Positions 23,411 through 25,242 of a stretch of 25,242 nucleotides of DNA are shown here, piece after piece. A program made the position numbers and the translations under genes. This DNA is from Betaproteobacteria bacterium UBA3031 (GTDB lineage: Bacteria; Pseudomonadota; Gammaproteobacteria; Burkholderiales; Eutrophovitaceae), in NCBI GenBank assembly GCA_002367635.1, contig DFDI01000021.1, forward strand, positions 1 to 25,242, written 5' to 3'. The notes below the pieces were generated by a model. That model made no database searches and was not told where the DNA came from. It saw only the letters and a program-made list of their open reading frames with translations. The first letter of the stretch is position 1. Each line of letters begins with the position of its first letter.

Positions 23411-24730
23411 TTAATCTTTGATAAAGGGTCCCCAAGAGGGCTCACGAAGATCATCCCCCTTTGGCCCAACGTAACGGAGCTTTGCTCGTCCGTTTTTTGC
23501 GACGAATCGTAATATACCACGACCATTTGCTTCAGAGGCGTAAACAATCACTTTGCCATTAGGGGCGATACTCGGCGACTGATCCCGAGAACCATCGGTC
23601 AAAATCTGCACCACACCCGATTTCATATCTTGCATTCCAACATTAAATTTCCTTTCATCATAATGAATCAGGGCGATAAAACTGTCATCAGGGCTGAAGT
23701 GCGGGGAGGCATTGTATCGACCCGTGTAAGTTAACCTTACCTCTGTCCCGCCCTGCACGGGGACTTGATACACCTGCGGCCGACCTGTTCGATCTGAGGT
23801 AAATAATAGCGTTTTACCATCGTGTGAAAAGTTGGGCTCTGTGTTGATAGATCGATTATTTGTAATTTGAACCCGACTTTGATCTCTAAGAGAGATCATA
23901 AAAATATCCGACTTCCCATCCTTGGAGATTGCAATTGCCAAAGATTGTCCGTCCGGAGACCACGCTGGCGCGGAATTTGACCCCGGGAATGGACCGATAA
24001 CGATTGACTTACCGGTTGCACGACCTTTTTTGTAATTAACCGGCGTAACGTAAACCGCAGCCTTTCTCTTAAGGAAAGATACGAACGCTATCTTGCTGCC
24101 ATCCGGCGACCAACGCGGTGAGAGAATTGGTTCTTTGGACGCGAAAACTTCATTCGGATTATGTCCATCGGAATCTGCGATAACCAACGCCGATTGATCC
24201 TTTTTACTGACCACATAAGCAATCTTTGTCCTAAAGACCCCTTTATCTCCCGTTAATTTTTCGTAAATAAGATCAGCGAAATGGTGGGCCATTTGGCGAA
24301 CCTGCTTTGGATCATCTTTGATCTGATAACCAACTGACATAGCCTGCCCTGGAATATCGTACAACCAGAAAGCCGCCTGTAAACGCCCATCATCGAGCTT
24401 GACAAAATTTCCGACTACCAAATTTTGAACTACCCTTGAAGCCCAGTTCGTATAGTCCGCATCATCCCCTAATTTCGAACGACTCCAACTCTTATCAAAA
24501 CTTTGTATCGCAAAGATTCCTGTCTTAGCTAAATCCGACGAGATGATCTCAGAAATAAGTTTTGCCTGATCCCCCTCACCCTCAAAAGGAAGAACCGTTA
24601 TCGGTATTTTCGCACCCTCATCCGCAATGATCTCGATTTCCACCTGAGCTGATACAGCGCCATACGACATAGCGATTGAGAAAAAAATAATGCCAAAAAA
24701 ACTCTTAATCATGCGAAAAATAGACAACAT
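23411..24730 (-). CDS. tolB: Tol-Pal system protein TolB
   Basis: Periplasmic beta-propeller protein that links Pal to TolA in the Tol-Pal machine. It is 439 residues. A signal peptide covers about residues 1-28 (site VSA before QVEIEI). The N-terminal domain with ITVLPFEGEG and ISSDLAKTGIF is followed by propeller repeats, each with an (S/A)P-x-(W/F)SPDG motif: SPRWSPDGSKIAF, APAWSPDGQSLAI, EPNFSHDGKTLLFTSDRTG, SPHFSPDDSFIAL and SPSIAPNGKVIVY. The TolB-typical TSDRTGRPQVYQ is present. A strong GGGAGG ribosome binding site precedes the ATG. The order tolA-tolB-pal-cpoB is the normal operon. Confidence 0.96.
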   Translation of the reverse strand: MLSIFRMIKSFFGIIFFSIAMSYGAVSAQVEIEIIADEGAKIPITVLPFEGEGDQAKLISEIISSDLAKTGIFAIQSFDKSWSRSKLGDDADYTNWASRVVQNLVVGNFVKLDDGRLQAAFWLYDIPGQAMSVGYQIKDDPKQVRQMAHHFADLIYEKLTGDKGVFRTKIAYVVSKKDQSALVIADSDGHNPNEVFASKEPILSPRWSPDGSKIAFVSFLKRKAAVYVTPVNYKKGRATGKSIVIGPFPGSNSAPAWSPDGQSLAIAISKDGKSDIFMISLRDQSRVQITNNRSINTEPNFSHDGKTLLFTSDRTGRPQVYQVPVQGGTEVRLTYTGRYNASPHFSPDDSFIALIHYDERKFNVGMQDMKSGVVQILTDGSRDQSPSIAPNGKVIVYASEANGRGILRFVAKNGRAKLRYVGPKGDDLREPSWGPFIKD

Positions 24731-24741
24731 CCGCCTCCCTA

Positions 24742-24779
24742 AAATTTAAAATCAATCCTCAAATTTAAAATCAATCCTC
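24742..24779. repeat. Exact 19-bp tandem duplication at the tolA 3' end
   Basis: The unit AAATTTAAAATCAATCCTC occurs twice without spacer (24742-24760 and 24761-24779). It covers the last codons and stop of tolA and part of the short tolA-tolB gap. Nineteen is not a multiple of three, so the second copy is read in another frame and supplies the present TGA stop. Confidence 0.95.
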
Positions 24780-25242
24780 ACTCCACGCCCAAATGTCTTT
24801 TGAAAAAACGACTGCTTGATTCCCGCCAACGGCAATGGTGAAGCGATTTGAATGGCTTTTTTAACTGATTCATCATAGGCAGGATTGCCACTGGACTTAC
24901 TCAGCCGAATGACATCAACCACTCCCGACTCACTTAAGACTAATTCATAAACCACCTGCAAGCCAGTACTTGTCCCGTTCCATGCCCATTTTTTTTCCAC
25001 CGCCCGCTTGATTGCAATTTTATATTTACTCAGTTCGTCCTGCATTGCCGCTTGTGAAGCGTCCGCGTCGGCTTGTTGCTTATTCAATTCATCAGTCTGC
25101 CGCTGCTTTTGTAACTTGTCATTTTGTTTTAATTTATCAAGAGTTTTTTGCGCCTCTTGCTGGAATTTTTCCTGACGTTTCTTTTCTTCTAACTCGCGTT
25201 CACGCACTTCCTCTCTACGCTGCTTGTCTTCTTCTAACTTAC
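24752..25242 (-). CDS. tolA: TolA, envelope-spanning Tol-Pal protein (5' part off window)
   Basis: Inner-membrane protein whose long helical domain II crosses the periplasm and whose domain III contacts Pal, TolB and CpoB. Only the C-terminal 163 codons are in the window; the frame stays open to the right edge and has no start here. The visible part of domain II (up to about 60 residues) is rich in Glu, Lys and Gln with heptad character, less alanine-rich than in E. coli. Domain III has the TolA/TonB pattern YKIAIKRAVEKKWAWNG, TGLQVVYELVLSESGVVDVIRL and the helix NPAYDESVKKAIQIASPLP. The final residues IDFKFED come from the tandem duplication described separately. tolQ and tolR would lie beyond the right edge. 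Confidence 0.92.
   Translation of the reverse strand, partial: KLEEDKQRREEVRERELEEKKRQEKFQQEAQKTLDKLKQNDKLQKQRQTDELNKQQADADASQAAMQDELSKYKIAIKRAVEKKWAWNGTSTGLQVVYELVLSESGVVDVIRLSKSSGNPAYDESVKKAIQIASPLPLAGIKQSFFQKTFGRGVRIDFKFED

Noticed and set aside
1..25242. CRISPR array, insertion sequence or prophage remnant
   Set aside because: No spaced direct repeats, no terminal inverted repeats with transposase and no phage-like genes were found; the only tandem repeat is the 19-bp duplication at tolA.

Overview
The window looks like core chromosome of a Gram-negative proteobacterium, most likely a betaproteobacterium (Burkholderiales/Nitrosomonadales type) of moderate to low GC. This is inferred from three things: HPr kinase (hprK) between ptsN and rapZ; the order thiS-thiG-trmB-hemW-rdgB-rph-yicC-gmk-rpoZ-spoT; and a short omega subunit of 66 residues. 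No transposase, integrase, phage gene or CRISPR array was seen. Coding density is very high and no gene-free stretch exceeds 300 bases; the longest is the 226-base mutY/thiS gap.

Bases 1-1556 (minus): mlaF and mlaE, the ATPase and permease of the Mla phospholipid transporter; mlaE runs off the left edge. A divergent promoter region (1557-1761) separates them from a plus-strand run, 1762-8887: kdsD and kdsC (Kdo synthesis), lptC, lptA and lptB (LPS export), rpoN (sigma-54), ptsN, hprK and rapZ. Several junctions overlap by 1-8 bases, indicating translational coupling. This block joins outer-membrane building with nitrogen-PTS/HPr-kinase signalling and control of amino-sugar supply. The hpf gene that often lies between rpoN and ptsN is absent.

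Bases 8884-11910: mutY (minus) meets rapZ tail-to-tail with a 4-base overlap. A divergent region with a perfect 11-bp inverted repeat leads to thiS, thiG and trmB (plus). Bases 11922-14455 (minus): rph-rdgB-hemW. Bases 14572-18488 (plus): yicC, gmk, rpoZ and the (p)ppGpp enzyme spoT, the usual RNA/nucleotide-stress cluster. A strong 13-bp hairpin ends the block.

Bases 18572-20765 (minus): two metabolic genes, a fumarylacetoacetate-hydrolase-family enzyme and an orphan lipoprotein solute-binding protein of the branched-chain amino acid ABC type. Both have strong ribosome binding sites. They lie between spoT and tRNA-Lys(UUU) and are the only accessory-looking part of the window. Bases 20830-21028: tRNA-Lys with a clear sigma-70 promoter and a clear intrinsic terminator.

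Bases 21069-25242 (minus): tolA (partial) - tolB - pal - cpoB - queC, the Tol-Pal envelope operon with the preQ0 synthase gene coupled to its end. Pal has an unusually long charged linker, and the 3' end of tolA carries an exact 19-bp tandem duplication that changed its stop codon. I found no clearly new biological system. The best leads are the tolA duplication, the extended Pal, the hpf-less rpoN-ptsN-hprK-rapZ run, the orphan binding protein pair, and three intergenic hairpins.
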